Origin: Kocuria carniphila | GTDB taxonomy: Bacteria > Actinomycetota > Actinomycetes > Actinomycetales > Micrococcaceae | Reading direction: 5' to 3' | DNA: 64,000 nt | NCBI RefSeq assembly: GCF_004136555.1 | Contig: NZ_NOIT01000017.1 | Span: forward strand, 33,953-97,952 | In this document: positions 31,821-40,326 of the stretch, in pieces | Layout: each line of letters begins with the position of its first letter | How positions within the stretch are numbered: position 1 is the first letter of the stretch | The notes under the pieces: model-generated | What the model saw: only the letters and a program-made list of their open reading frames with translations | The model's database searches: none | What the model was told of the DNA's origin: nothing | Position numbers and translations under genes: made by a program

Positions 31821-33221
31821 GTGCAGTCCGAACCCGAATCCCCAGCCACAGAACCCGCAAAAGCCAAAGAAGCGACAGCGCCCCGCGACACCCGCTCCCT
31901 CAACCGTCAGATCCTGGCGCTCGCGGTTCCTGCGTTCGGTGCGTTGATTGCGGAGCCGCTGTTCCTGCTGGCGGATTCGGCGATCATCGGGCACCTGGGA
32001 ACCGCGCAGCTCGCCGGCGTGGGGATCTCCGCGACCGTGGTGCAGACCGTGGTCGGGCTGATGGTCTTTCTCGCTTACTCGACAACCCCCGCCGTGGCCC
32101 GGCATCTCGGCGGTGGCCGACTCAAACAGGCACTTGAGGCCGGCCGTGACGGCCTGTGGACCGCAGCTGATCTTGGGGTAGTTCTCGCCACCGCAGGCAT
32201 TCTCGCCGGCAGGCCCCTGCTGCAAGCGCTCGGTGCGCGGGGTGAGGTGCTGGAGCACGCGACGTCGTACTTCGTGTGGTCCATGCCGGGACTGCTGGCC
32301 ATGCTTGTGGTGCTGGCCGCGATGGGCGTGCTGCGCGGACTGCAGGACACGAAAACTCCGCTGATCATCGCGGGCATCGGTGCGGCGGTAAATGCCGGGC
32401 TGAACGTCGTGCTCGTCTACGGCGCGGATCTGGGCGTGGCCGGTGCCGCGATGGGCACGAGCATCACCCAGTGGGGCATGGCGATTGCCTATCTAGTGCT
32501 CCTGGGCAAACAGTTCCGCAGGGAGAACGTGCGGCTGACCACCGGCTGGCGCGGCGTGCGTGGCCATCTCACGGTCGGCTCCTGGCTCATGCTCCGCACC
32601 CTCTCACTGCGCGCGGCAATCCTCGCGACCGTCGTGGTCGCCACCGCCCAGGGCGCGGAGAATCTGGCGGCGTACCAACTGACCATGACGGTCTTCAACT
32701 TTTTAGCCTTCGCTCTCGACGCGCTCGCGATCGCCGCCCAAGCCCTGCTGGGTAAGGAGCTGGGCGCCCGCGACCTAGGCCAACAGGGCGAGCGGGAAGG
32801 CGTACGCCACCTTATGCATCGCCTCATCCGCTGGGGCCTGGGATTCGGCGTGGTCACGGGCTTGATCGTGGGCTTTGTGGGCCCGCATCTGGGGTTCCTG
32901 TTCACGCAGTCGGAGAGCGTGCAGTACTTGTTCGGGATCGCGTTGATTGTGGTCGCGGTGGGGCAGCCGCTCGCGGCGTACGTGTTCGTGCTCGACGGCG
33001 TGCTGATCGGCGCCGGCGACGCCCGCTACCTGGCGCTGGCCGGCCTGATCAACATCGTGGTCTACGCGCCGCTGCTGTGGGCGGTCATGCAGTTCGCTGG
33101 TGGGGGCACCGCGGGCATGGCCTGGCTGTGGATCGCGTACGCGGGCGGGTACATCGGCGCGCGGGCGCTCACGCTGGGTTGGCGGATTCGCAGCGACCGG
33201 TGGATGTACGCCATGGCCTGA
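31821..33221 (+). CDS. MATE family efflux transporter, DinF-like
   Basis: A 466-residue, about 12-helix exporter using a proton or sodium gradient to remove drugs or metabolites. The N-terminal I-L-A-L-A-V-P-A-F-G-A-L-I-A-E-P-L-F-L-L-A-D-S motif and G-H-L-G-T-A-Q-L-A-G-V-G-I are diagnostic of MATE proteins, and the matching second-half motif A-I-A-A-Q-A-L-L-G-K follows about 230 residues later. The start is GTG 31821 without a ribosome site, so it may be leaderless. The 128-base gap after it carries the promoter of the next universal stress gene. Confidence 0.92.
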   Translation: MQSEPESPATEPAKAKEATAPRDTRSLNRQILALAVPAFGALIAEPLFLLADSAIIGHLGTAQLAGVGISATVVQTVVGLMVFLAYSTTPAVARHLGGGRLKQALEAGRDGLWTAADLGVVLATAGILAGRPLLQALGARGEVLEHATSYFVWSMPGLLAMLVVLAAMGVLRGLQDTKTPLIIAGIGAAVNAGLNVVLVYGADLGVAGAAMGTSITQWGMAIAYLVLLGKQFRRENVRLTTGWRGVRGHLTVGSWLMLRTLSLRAAILATVVVATAQGAENLAAYQLTMTVFNFLAFALDALAIAAQALLGKELGARDLGQQGEREGVRHLMHRLIRWGLGFGVVTGLIVGFVGPHLGFLFTQSESVQYLFGIALIVVAVGQPLAAYVFVLDGVLIGAGDARYLALAGLINIVVYAPLLWAVMQFAGGGTAGMAWLWIAYAGGYIGARALTLGWRIRSDRWMYAMA

Positions 33222-33349
33222 CCACATTCCGGTTTCGATCGACGACGACGCCGCTCGCCTCCTTCCCGGGGCGCCAACCGGGCGATTCGGCGGGCAAAAC
33301 GAGTGGTGTGCGTCTCTATTTATGAGGGTGAATCGACTATCCTTAAGGC

Positions 33350-34345
33350 ATGAACAAAGACGTTCCCAACACCAAGTCCGCATCCGTCAACGGCCCCGTC
33401 TTGGTGGGTATTGACGGTTCCGAAATCGCACTCCGCGCCCTGGACCGCGCCATTGAAGAAGCGCGTGTTCGTAACGTGGGCGTGCGCCTCATTGGAGCCT
33501 TCCCGGTGGTCGGTGTGGGAGATCCCGGCCTGGAGCGCCGCTTCCGCGAGGCAGTGACTGCCGAAAACGACCAGAACCTCAAAGCGGCTCAGGACCGCGT
33601 GGCGCAGGCCGACGTGAAAGTCGATACTGCCAGCGGCGAGGGCGATGCCGCCAAGGCCATCATCGAGGCCGCCAAGGATTGCAGCCTGGTGGTCATGGGT
33701 AAGCGCGGTAAAGGTGGCGCATTGCGTGGCCGCCTGGGTTCGGTGTCCGCAGCCGTTGCGGCTCACAGCCCCGTGCCCGTGATCGTGGTTCCGCCGCGCG
33801 AAGAGGATGACAGCTCCGATGTGGAGTCGGCTCGTGAATCCGCCCACCACAAGGACGTCCACGTTTCTGAAGAGGAGTCCCAGGGCGGTACCCGGACCCC
33901 GGCTTCCGAGATGGACTTCACCGGATCGGTGGTGGTCGGCGTGGACGCTGCTGGCGAGAAGAACCCCGCCGTCGCACAGGCCATCGAGTACGCCAAGGCC
34001 CACGGCTCCACCTTGAGCCTGGTCTCCGTGAACGGTGCCCTGTCCGGCACCCCGGACTGGTTCCAGGATCAGTACAACCAGACCTACTACTTCGACGAGT
34101 CCGTGCGGAAGCTCAACCAGATCGCCAAAGATATCGCGGAGCAGAACCCGGATCTTAAGGTCACTCGTCACGGGTTCCTGGGTCGTCCCGGTCGCGTGCT
34201 GGTGCAGGCCACCCGTACCGCGGATCTGGTGGTGGTTGGCTCGCGCGGCATCGGTGGCTTCACCGGTCTGCTGCTCGGTTCCGTGTCCCAGTCCGTGCTC
34301 GGTGCGGCTGCCGGACCCGTCATGGTGGTTCCCAGCGGCAAGTGA
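33350..34345 (+). CDS. Tandem-domain universal stress protein
   Basis: A 331-residue protein with two UspA domains. Domain 1 (about 15-150) starts V-L-V-G-I-D-G-S-E and ends with the ATP-loop M-G-K-R-G-K-G-G-A-L-R-G-R-L-G-S-V-S. An acidic, His/Ser-containing linker (about 155-185) follows. Domain 2 (about 190-330) starts V-V-V-G-V-D-A and ends G-S-R-G-I-G-G-F-T-G-L-L-L-G-S-V-S-Q-S. Both G-x2-G-x9-G-S ATP motifs are intact. The 34393 paralogue follows directly, probably in one operon. Such proteins support survival during hypoxia and nutrient stress in actinobacteria. Confidence 0.92.
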   Translation: MNKDVPNTKSASVNGPVLVGIDGSEIALRALDRAIEEARVRNVGVRLIGAFPVVGVGDPGLERRFREAVTAENDQNLKAAQDRVAQADVKVDTASGEGDAAKAIIEAAKDCSLVVMGKRGKGGALRGRLGSVSAAVAAHSPVPVIVVPPREEDDSSDVESARESAHHKDVHVSEEESQGGTRTPASEMDFTGSVVVGVDAAGEKNPAVAQAIEYAKAHGSTLSLVSVNGALSGTPDWFQDQYNQTYYFDESVRKLNQIAKDIAEQNPDLKVTRHGFLGRPGRVLVQATRTADLVVVGSRGIGGFTGLLLGSVSQSVLGAAAGPVMVVPSGK

Positions 34346-34392
34346 GCCCCAACAGCATCCATTCACTACACACAGAAACAGGTGCGAAACAG

Positions 34393-35283
34393 ATGTCACA
34401 ACGAATCGTGGCGGCATACGACGGCTCCGACTACAGCGAACGCGCATTGGACTGGGCCATCCAGGAAGCAGCAGCTCAGGAGATCCCGCTGAAGATCGTG
34501 GTCTCCACCGGTCGCCCCGTGGGTGTGGATCAGTCCCTGTACGGCCCCTTCCTGGATGCAGTGCAGGAAGAATCCGAGAAGCTCGCTCGTGCGGCCGTGG
34601 CCAAGGCCAAGGATGCCGGTGTGCAGGTGCAGGGCATCATCGAGCGCGGTGACGCCGCGGGTGTGATCGTGTACGAGGCCAAGGATTCCTCCCTGGTGGT
34701 CATGGGCAAGCGTGGCCGACATGGCGTGCGCGGCCGCGTCGGTTCGGTTTCGGCCGCGACCGCCTCGCACTCACCGGTTCCCGTGGTGATCCTGCCGGAG
34801 AGTTGGAACCCGGCTCAGCGTGAATCCCGCTCGGAGGACGAATCCTTCGAGGGCGCCGTGGTGGTTGGCGTGGACAAGCTCGGTGCCAAGAACAAGGCCG
34901 TGCACGTGGCCGCCGATTACGCTCGGGCCCACGGTCTCACCCTCGCCGTGGTCAGCGTGGTTCCGACCACCAGCTACCTGCCCATGAACTCCTCCGAGTT
35001 GGAGCGCGCGGTTCAGGAACAGCTGTTGGCTCCGGCCAAAGAGCTCACGGACCAGGTAGCGGCGGAACTCGGTGACAAGTACTCGGATCTGAACATCGTG
35101 ACTCGCGTGCTGCAGGGCCGTCCGGCCGATGCTCTGGTGGATGCTTCCCGCACCGCTGACCTGCTGGTCATGGGTTCGCGCGGTTACGGCGGATTCCGCG
35201 GCCTGCTCATGGGCTCGGTCTCCCAATCCGTGCTGGCAGATACCGAGTCACCACTGATGATCGTGCCGAACCGCGAAAGCTAG
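34393..35283 (+). CDS. Tandem-domain universal stress protein, paralogue
   Basis: A 296-residue protein with two UspA domains closely similar to the preceding one. Domain 1 begins I-V-A-A-Y-D-G-S-D-Y-S-E-R-A and ends with G-K-R-G-R-H-G-V-R-G-R-V-G-S-V-S; domain 2 begins V-V-V-G-V-D-K-L-G-A-K-N and ends G-S-R-G-Y-G-G-F-R-G-L-L-M-G-S-V-S-Q-S. The linker is shorter. The start is ATG 34393 with an ACAGG-type site upstream. The 47-base gap from the previous stop suggests cotranscription and origin by tandem duplication. Confidence 0.92.
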   Translation: MSQRIVAAYDGSDYSERALDWAIQEAAAQEIPLKIVVSTGRPVGVDQSLYGPFLDAVQEESEKLARAAVAKAKDAGVQVQGIIERGDAAGVIVYEAKDSSLVVMGKRGRHGVRGRVGSVSAATASHSPVPVVILPESWNPAQRESRSEDESFEGAVVVGVDKLGAKNKAVHVAADYARAHGLTLAVVSVVPTTSYLPMNSSELERAVQEQLLAPAKELTDQVAAELGDKYSDLNIVTRVLQGRPADALVDASRTADLLVMGSRGYGGFRGLLMGSVSQSVLADTESPLMIVPNRES

Positions 35284-35425
35284 GCAACCTGGCGCGGGGT
35301 AGTCTCCGTGCGACGTCGGCGTTCCGGCTCCACCGTGAGGCGGGGCGCCGATTTCATGCCCCGGGCTGATCCTTTGCGGGTTGCGCGGTGCCTACGCTGG
35401 GAGCAGTCGTACCCAAGGAGGCATC

Positions 35426-36439
35426 ATGCTGACCCTGACGAGCTCGCGTTCCAGCAGCGTCTTTCGCTGGTTCGTGCTCTCCATCTTCGCGCTCCTCGCG
35501 GCGGTATCGCTGGTGGCCTGGTCCGCCGACGCCGCTCGCGCCGCCCAGGTGCCACCGCGCCCGGACTCCGGAGCGGTACTGGACCAGGCCGACATCCTCT
35601 CCGATACCGATGAGCAGCGGATCAACGAGAGGATCGGCCGCGGAAACGAACAGAACGAGTTCATCCGCGCGGCGGTGCTGACGGTGAACGGCGTTGACGG
35701 CGATTTCGAAGACTTCACCCGGCAAACCGCTCGCGAATGGGGCGTGGGGGAGGCCGGTCGGAACAACGGCGTGCTGATCGTCGCGGACATGGATGAGCGT
35801 GAACTGCGGATCGAGGTGGCCGACGGTGCCCGCGAGGTACTTTCGGACGCCACGGCGGAAGACATCATGGAAGACCAGCTGGAGCCCGGTTTCCGGGACG
35901 AGGAGTACGCCCAGGCCTTCACGGCGACCTTGGATTCGGTGTACGACCAATCCAACCCGGAGGCGGCGGCGCAGGCTGCCGCGGACCGCGAGCGGACGGG
36001 CAACATCGTCATGTGGGTGCTCCTCGGGATCGCGGGCCTGGTCGTGGCCGTGGTGGCTGGATCCATCGTGTGGTGGAGCAAGGACCAGAAGAAGGTTCGT
36101 GAGCAGGCCGACCGGGAGATCGAGCGGTATCAGTGTGAACACCCGGACGAGGAGATCTCGGACGAGGTGCGCAAGCGGTACTACAAGTACCGCTCGAACC
36201 ACCGCAAACCGCCCAAGGACAGCAAGAAACCGCCCAAGGCCAAGGATCAAGATGGCGTGGAGCGGGATGTGCAGTACGCATCCACGTTCCAGAGCTGGCT
36301 GCCGCTCTACGTGATGTACCCGGCCATTTACAGCGGCACCAACCACTCCATTTCGTCGAGCGGCTCGTCCGGCTCGGCTGGCACATCGTTCGGAGGCGGC
36401 GGAGGATTCAGTGGCGGAGGCGCGTCCGGAAGCTTCTGA
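35426..36439 (+). CDS. TPM-domain membrane protein (DUF5129/YgcG-like)
   Basis: A 337-residue membrane protein. A signal or anchor helix covers about 13-38; the extracellular TPM domain (about 45-175) has A-V-L-D-Q-A-D-I-L-S, W-G-V-G-E-A-G-R-N-N-G-V-L-I and E-V-A-D-G-A-R-E-V-L; a second helix lies near 192-214. A basic cytoplasmic stretch follows, and the tail is S-F-G-G-G-G-G-F-S-G-G-G-A-S-G-S-F, a Gly/Ser tail usual for this group. TPM proteins include photosystem repair factors and predicted phosphatases; the bacterial role is unclear. AAGGAGG precedes the ATG by 6 bases. Confidence 0.85.
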   Translation: MLTLTSSRSSSVFRWFVLSIFALLAAVSLVAWSADAARAAQVPPRPDSGAVLDQADILSDTDEQRINERIGRGNEQNEFIRAAVLTVNGVDGDFEDFTRQTAREWGVGEAGRNNGVLIVADMDERELRIEVADGAREVLSDATAEDIMEDQLEPGFRDEEYAQAFTATLDSVYDQSNPEAAAQAAADRERTGNIVMWVLLGIAGLVVAVVAGSIVWWSKDQKKVREQADREIERYQCEHPDEEISDEVRKRYYKYRSNHRKPPKDSKKPPKAKDQDGVERDVQYASTFQSWLPLYVMYPAIYSGTNHSISSSGSSGSAGTSFGGGGGFSGGGASGSF

Positions 36440-36471
36440 CCGGGAACGCCAGTTCTAACGCGGACACCTGG

Positions 36472-36622
36472 GACATCTCGGGCAGAGCTTCGCACCTAAG
36501 CCGGACTCCCGTGACATCTGGGGCAGCGTTTCGCATGGTAGGCGGATCCCCCAGACATCTAGGGCAGAGCTTCGCGTCGAGGGCGTGCCTTGGTGACATC
36601 TGGGGCACCATTCCGCATGGCC
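36472..36622. repeat. 41-bp tandem degenerate repeat, about 3.7 copies
   Basis: The core GACATCTNGGGCA starts at 36472, 36513, 36554 and 36595, exactly 41 bases apart each time, followed in every copy by a T(T/C)CGC block at a constant offset. The fourth copy is cut short after 28 bases, where a variant GACATTATTGGCAG (36623) begins and leads into the adjoining hairpin. No coding capacity is apparent in 36440-36685 and there are no unique spacers. Confidence 0.8.
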
Positions 36623-36630
36623 GACATTAT

Positions 36631-36679
36631 TGGCAGAGGTACGCAGCGTTTCCGGTCGAATCAATGCGTACCTCTGCCA
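36631..36679. terminator. Large hairpin between the 41-bp repeats and the HTH-IrrE gene
   Basis: TGGCAGAGGTACGCA (36631-36645) is perfectly complementary to TGCGTACCTCTGCCA (36665-36679), with a 19-base loop. It ends 7 bases from the HTH-IrrE stop and could end transcription in both directions. Its left arm resembles the 41-bp repeat core. Confidence 0.65.
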
Positions 36680-36685
36680 AATTTG

Positions 36686-37816
36686 TCAGCGCACTAGGTG
36701 TAGGTGTCTTCGTGGCGATGGATCGGGCTGCGGATTGACTTGAGGGCCCTCCTTCGGTGCCGTCGCCCCGACCACTCGCAGCTGGGACCCCAGTGTTAAC
36801 GCGTGAACATCATCCGCGGGCAGCGAGAGTTCTGAAGCGATTCGATCCACGTCAACCTGGCCGTGCTTCTCGGACGCGAAAACCTGCGGAAAGACCTTGG
36901 ATTGCTCGAAGTGGTCCATGCCGTTGGGCTCTCCGGTTCGATAACCTAGTTGACCCAGCTTGTTGCACGTTGTGCGGTAGATCCAATCCGTCATCCGACC
37001 AGCTTTATGGACCGCGTAGGTCAACGCCATGGCCGATACCTTGAACGCGTTCTTGATCTTGAAAATGTCGTCGATCGTGGGGTTCCTCGGGAGGTACTCA
37101 GCGATACTGTCCCGGGGGATCAAGAACTCTGACGCAAACCTGTTGGCCTCGTCTTCTTGCTGGGATGTGGTTTCCACCTCACGATGCTTGTGAAGGACTA
37201 GGTGTCCGAGCTCGTGGGCAACGTCGAATCGAGTGCGCTCAGGAGTCTTTCGCCGAGCCAGGAACATATAGGGAACATCCCCGTGCCACAGGGAGTAGGC
37301 ATCGACGGATTCGGCAAGGGGTGGCAAACCGAATACGCGGATGCCATGGGATTCGCAGAGCTGAATCGAATTGGGTAGAGGTTTAGTTCCTAACCCCCAT
37401 GCCTCACGGAGCATGATGGCGGCCAATTGAGGTGTCTCCTCACCGAGCTGAGGCACATCGATTTTGGGCAGCACGAAATGACCTGAGATCCAGTCATTGA
37501 CCTCCATGCCGGAGGCGCCCGCAGCGATCGCGGCGTCTCGCTCACTCCGGGTCGTGGATCGGCCAGCTCGAAAATTCACGCCGTGGGATTCAACGCTGGG
37601 TGCACGGGAGCGTGAGAAGTAGTCACTTGGGAATTCGAGAGCGGAGGCTAGCGGTTCCGTTGTGGCGCGCGGGGCTCCCCGAGTTTCGTACTTGTGGATC
37701 GTGCGCTCGGTGACGTCCAAGATGTTAGCCAACTCGACCTTGGTCAACCCCCTTCGCATTCGAGCGAGCGTGATGCGGTCAGGACTCAGTAGCCCGTCAG
37801 GCGATGTTGAAGTCAA
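36686..37816 (-). CDS. HTH (XRE)-ImmA/IrrE family metallopeptidase
   Basis: A 376-residue fusion. The N-terminal XRE helix-turn-helix spans about 14-50 (R-R-G-L-T-K-V-E-L-A-N-I-L-D-V-T-E-R-T-I). The IrrE-like zinc protease has D-V-A-H-E-L-G-H-L-V-L-H (HExxH near residue 201) and the downstream E-D-E-A-N-R-F-A-S-E-F-L-I-P with a third ligand candidate. The C-terminal region (about 235-376) has no known domain. Relatives cleave repressors (ImmA, Deinococcus PprI/IrrE) in stress or mobile-element control. The TTG start at 37816 has GGGGG 5 bases upstream and overlaps the preceding gene by 20 bases; GTG 37822 is possible. It is coupled to the unknown gene at 37797. Confidence 0.85.
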   Translation of the reverse strand: MTSTSPDGLLSPDRITLARMRRGLTKVELANILDVTERTIHKYETRGAPRATTEPLASALEFPSDYFSRSRAPSVESHGVNFRAGRSTTRSERDAAIAAGASGMEVNDWISGHFVLPKIDVPQLGEETPQLAAIMLREAWGLGTKPLPNSIQLCESHGIRVFGLPPLAESVDAYSLWHGDVPYMFLARRKTPERTRFDVAHELGHLVLHKHREVETTSQQEDEANRFASEFLIPRDSIAEYLPRNPTIDDIFKIKNAFKVSAMALTYAVHKAGRMTDWIYRTTCNKLGQLGYRTGEPNGMDHFEQSKVFPQVFASEKHGQVDVDRIASELSLPADDVHALTLGSQLRVVGATAPKEGPQVNPQPDPSPRRHLHLVR

Positions 37817-38468
37817 CGTCACCCCCGCCAATGTCTGTGATGTTCGGTTCCAGCACCGTGTCATCTTGCAGCGGCGCGAGGATTACTCGGACGTCCCAGC
37901 CCGTGAATTGGCCGAGTTGCTTGTCGAACCCCGAAGGGCGCGAAAGTTCACGACGGATTTCTCCCTCGGCCCGGTGATAAAGCAAGACCCATGCTCCCGA
38001 CGGCGGCTGTTCGCTTGAGCTGAGGGGCTGGTCGATCATGGATAGGTCGCCTAGTGCGAAAAGCACTTGTTGATTTCGGTCTACCGAGTCGGCTGTGGCT
38101 CGACCCTTTCTGCGAGCGGCCTGGGGGACTACAAGTGGGTCAGGGTCTCCGGTCGCATTATTGCCGCCAGCCACAGAGATCTGGTACTTCCCGGTCGGGT
38201 CAACGGCAATTGGTCGATTCTGAGGATCCGTATAAGTCCAGTCCCCATCTTCAGTCAGACGTTGGCGAAGCATTGCCACGGTATTGGTCCAGCGGTTGAT
38301 GCCCGCAGCGATGATAGGGGCATATTTACTTGTATTGCCCGAGGCGTTCTCACCAGTTGCGATCGCTTCATCAATTTGTGCGACGCGGAGACCCATACGC
38401 TCTAGGTACTCGGCGGCATTATCGGGATAAATAACAAGCGGCTGAGGAAGCGGTGCAAGCTGGCTCAT
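37797..38468 (-). CDS. Uncharacterised partner protein upstream of HTH-IrrE gene
   Basis: A 223-residue soluble protein with no signal peptide or helix for the membrane. The N-terminal part (about 10-75) is helical, with A-E-Y-L-E-R-M-G-L-R-V-A-Q-I and I-N-R-W-T-N-T-V-A-M-L-R-Q-R-L; the rest is strand-rich, including W-V-L-L-Y-H-R-A-E-G and W-D-V-R-V-I-L-A-P-L. Its 3' end overlaps the HTH-IrrE start, so the two are translated together. No family recognised; possible roles are substrate, inhibitor or toxin partner of the protease, but nothing in the sequence decides this. Confidence 0.72.
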   Translation of the reverse strand: MSQLAPLPQPLVIYPDNAAEYLERMGLRVAQIDEAIATGENASGNTSKYAPIIAAGINRWTNTVAMLRQRLTEDGDWTYTDPQNRPIAVDPTGKYQISVAGGNNATGDPDPLVVPQAARRKGRATADSVDRNQQVLFALGDLSMIDQPLSSSEQPPSGAWVLLYHRAEGEIRRELSRPSGFDKQLGQFTGWDVRVILAPLQDDTVLEPNITDIGGGDVDFNIA

Positions 38469-38531
38469 GGTCGTCGGCCCTTCGGGATTGCTCGATGAAG
38501 TGCCTCAAATTATTGCACAAAACCGGAACGC

Positions 38532-39320
38532 CTATACGGCGGCTTCCAAGCGAACCAGACCCAACAATTCCTCGTGCACCGTGACATCCCCGGTGAGTTC
38601 GGGGTGGAAGCTGATGGCCAGGATATTGCTCTGCCGCACCGCGACCACGGACTCCTGATAGCGAGCCAGCACCTCTACACCGTCACCGACTCGAGTCACT
38701 GCGGGCGCGCGAATGAATGCCGCACGGACGACGCCGCTCGGGGCCAACGCGACGTCGGCATCCGAAGCGGCGCGGCCGGAAACAAGGTCGAACGCCCGTC
38801 CAAGGTGGCCAGTAACGGCATCAGTCACATCGACGTGACCTTCTGCGGTATCGCCCGTATCCGCGTGACTAGCTGAGTCGCCGGGGTGGGAGTCGAGGTG
38901 GTCGGGAGTCGTTGAAGGACCCATCCACTCCAACAGCACCTCCGCCGAGTCCACCTGCGAACCGAACGCGTTCCGAGCCACTGTCACATCCAGCACTCCC
39001 AGCGACTGTTGTCCCGGCGCCGGATCTTCGATCTGGGAGGCGAGCATGATGAGCCCCGCACACGTGCCCAGGACCGGCAGCCCCGCTGCGATCACTTCCC
39101 GCAGCGGACCAAACAGTCCGAACGCACTGCACAGCCGATCCATGGTGGAGGACTCGCCCCCGGGGAGGACGAGCGCGTGGACGACCGGAGCGCCGTCGTT
39201 CCCCAGGAGATCCGAAGCGGACCGGACGCGGATCGCCCGAGCACCCAGCGACTCGAGCATCGCCAGGTGCTCGGCCACCCCGCCCTGGAGGGCGAGCACG
39301 CCGACGACCGGTTGGGTCAC
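38532..39320 (-). CDS. pdxT: Pyridoxal 5'-phosphate synthase glutaminase subunit PdxT, with insertion
   Basis: PdxT takes ammonia from glutamine and passes it to PdxS for PLP synthesis. The catalytic Cys is in G-T-C-A-G-L-I (about 87), G-G-E-S-S-T near 53, and the His-Glu pair in S-F-H-P-E-L-T near 243. Other hallmarks: [11 protein letters not shown] and [10 protein letters not shown]. At 262 residues it is about 60 longer than usual; the extra part (about 140-200) is Asp/His/Gly/Ala-rich, low in complexity, and sits between R-N-A-F-G and F-I-R-A-P. The start overlaps the pdxS stop by 4 bases. Confidence 0.93.
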   Translation of the reverse strand: MTQPVVGVLALQGGVAEHLAMLESLGARAIRVRSASDLLGNDGAPVVHALVLPGGESSTMDRLCSAFGLFGPLREVIAAGLPVLGTCAGLIMLASQIEDPAPGQQSLGVLDVTVARNAFGSQVDSAEVLLEWMGPSTTPDHLDSHPGDSASHADTGDTAEGHVDVTDAVTGHLGRAFDLVSGRAASDADVALAPSGVVRAAFIRAPAVTRVGDGVEVLARYQESVVAVRQSNILAISFHPELTGDVTVHEELLGLVRLEAAV

Positions 39321-40255
39321 CAGCCGCGCTCCGCGAGGCGGTGCGGTGCGGCCAGGTCTGCCACGTTGATGCCGACCATGGCCTCGCCCAGGCCGCGAGA
39401 GGCTTCGGCGATGCGGGCGGGATCGTCGTAGTAGGCGGTCGCGGCCACGATGGCGCGGGCGCGTTCGGCCGGGTTGCCAGATTTGAAGATGCCCGAGCCC
39501 ACGAACACACCGTCCGCGCCCAGCTGCATCATCATCGCTGCATCGGCGGGGGTGGCGATGCCGCCGGCGGTGAACAGCACCACGGGCAGCTTGCCGGTGC
39601 GAGCCACCTCGACGACCAGTTCATACGGGGCGGACAGTTCCTTGGCCTTGACGTAGAGGGCGTCCGGGGAGACGGTGTAGAGGCCCTGCAGTTCGGCGAT
39701 CTGCGAGCGGATGGTGCGGATGTGGCGGGTAGCCTCGGAGACGTCGCCGGTGCCGGCCTCGCCCTTGGAGCGAATCATGGCCGCGCCCTCGGTGATGCGG
39801 CGCAGCGCCTCGCCCAGGTTGGTCGCACCACACACGAACGGCACGGTGAAGCGGTGCTTGTCGATGTGATTGACGAAGTCAGCGGGGGATAGCACCTCGG
39901 ACTCGTCGATGTAGTCCACCTTCAGGTGCTCCAGAACCTGCGCCTCCACGAAGTGGCCGATGCGCGCCTTGGCCATCACCGGAATGGATACGGTATCGAT
40001 GATCTGCTCGATCAGGTCCGGGTCGCTCATGCGGGCCACGCCACCCTGGGCGCGGATATCCGCGGGCACGCGTTCGAGCGCCATCACGGCAACGGCGCCG
40101 GAATCTTCGGCGATTTTGGCCTGCTCGGCGGTGACCACGTCCATGATCACGCCACCCTTGAGCATGTCGGCCAGCCCGCTCTTGACGAGCTTGGATCCGG
40201 TCACGGGGGTCTTGTTGTCAGCGGGAGAGTGCACGGTGTGAGTCATGCTGACCAT
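39317..40255 (-). CDS. pdxS: Pyridoxal 5'-phosphate synthase lyase subunit PdxS
   Basis: A 312-residue synthase making PLP from ribose 5-phosphate, glyceraldehyde 3-phosphate and ammonia. Family blocks are clear: G-G-V-I-M-D-V-V near 35, [22 protein letters not shown], the Lys in [11 protein letters not shown], and G-E-A-G-T-G-D-V. The length is slightly above the usual 290-300 because of a longer N-terminus. ATG 40255 and ATG 40246 are both possible; neither has a strong ribosome site. It forms an operon with pdxT and is divergent from pdxR with PdxR boxes between. Confidence 0.95.
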   Translation of the reverse strand: MVSMTHTVHSPADNKTPVTGSKLVKSGLADMLKGGVIMDVVTAEQAKIAEDSGAVAVMALERVPADIRAQGGVARMSDPDLIEQIIDTVSIPVMAKARIGHFVEAQVLEHLKVDYIDESEVLSPADFVNHIDKHRFTVPFVCGATNLGEALRRITEGAAMIRSKGEAGTGDVSEATRHIRTIRSQIAELQGLYTVSPDALYVKAKELSAPYELVVEVARTGKLPVVLFTAGGIATPADAAMMMQLGADGVFVGSGIFKSGNPAERARAIVAATAYYDDPARIAEASRGLGEAMVGINVADLAAPHRLAERGW

Positions 40256-40265
40256 GCTGCGCGTG

Positions 40266-40316
40266 AAAGTGGCCCGGTAACAGATCCATAATTGAGTAAT
40301 TCCAGTAGTCCACTTT
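40266..40316. promoter_or_regulatory. PdxR (MocR-type) binding boxes between pdxS and pdxR
   Basis: On the minus strand AAAGTGGACTA (40306-40316) fits the reported actinobacterial PdxR motif AAAGTGGWCTA. A second, degenerate box AAAGTGGCCCG (40266-40276) faces it on the plus strand. The pair lies in the 71-base gap between the divergent starts. Confidence 0.7.
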
Positions 40317-40326
40317 GGAGGAACAC

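Noticed and set aside
36472..36622. Possible CRISPR array
   Set aside because: Period is constant at 41 bases but there is no clean separation into identical repeats and unique spacers, only four degenerate copies, and no cas genes.
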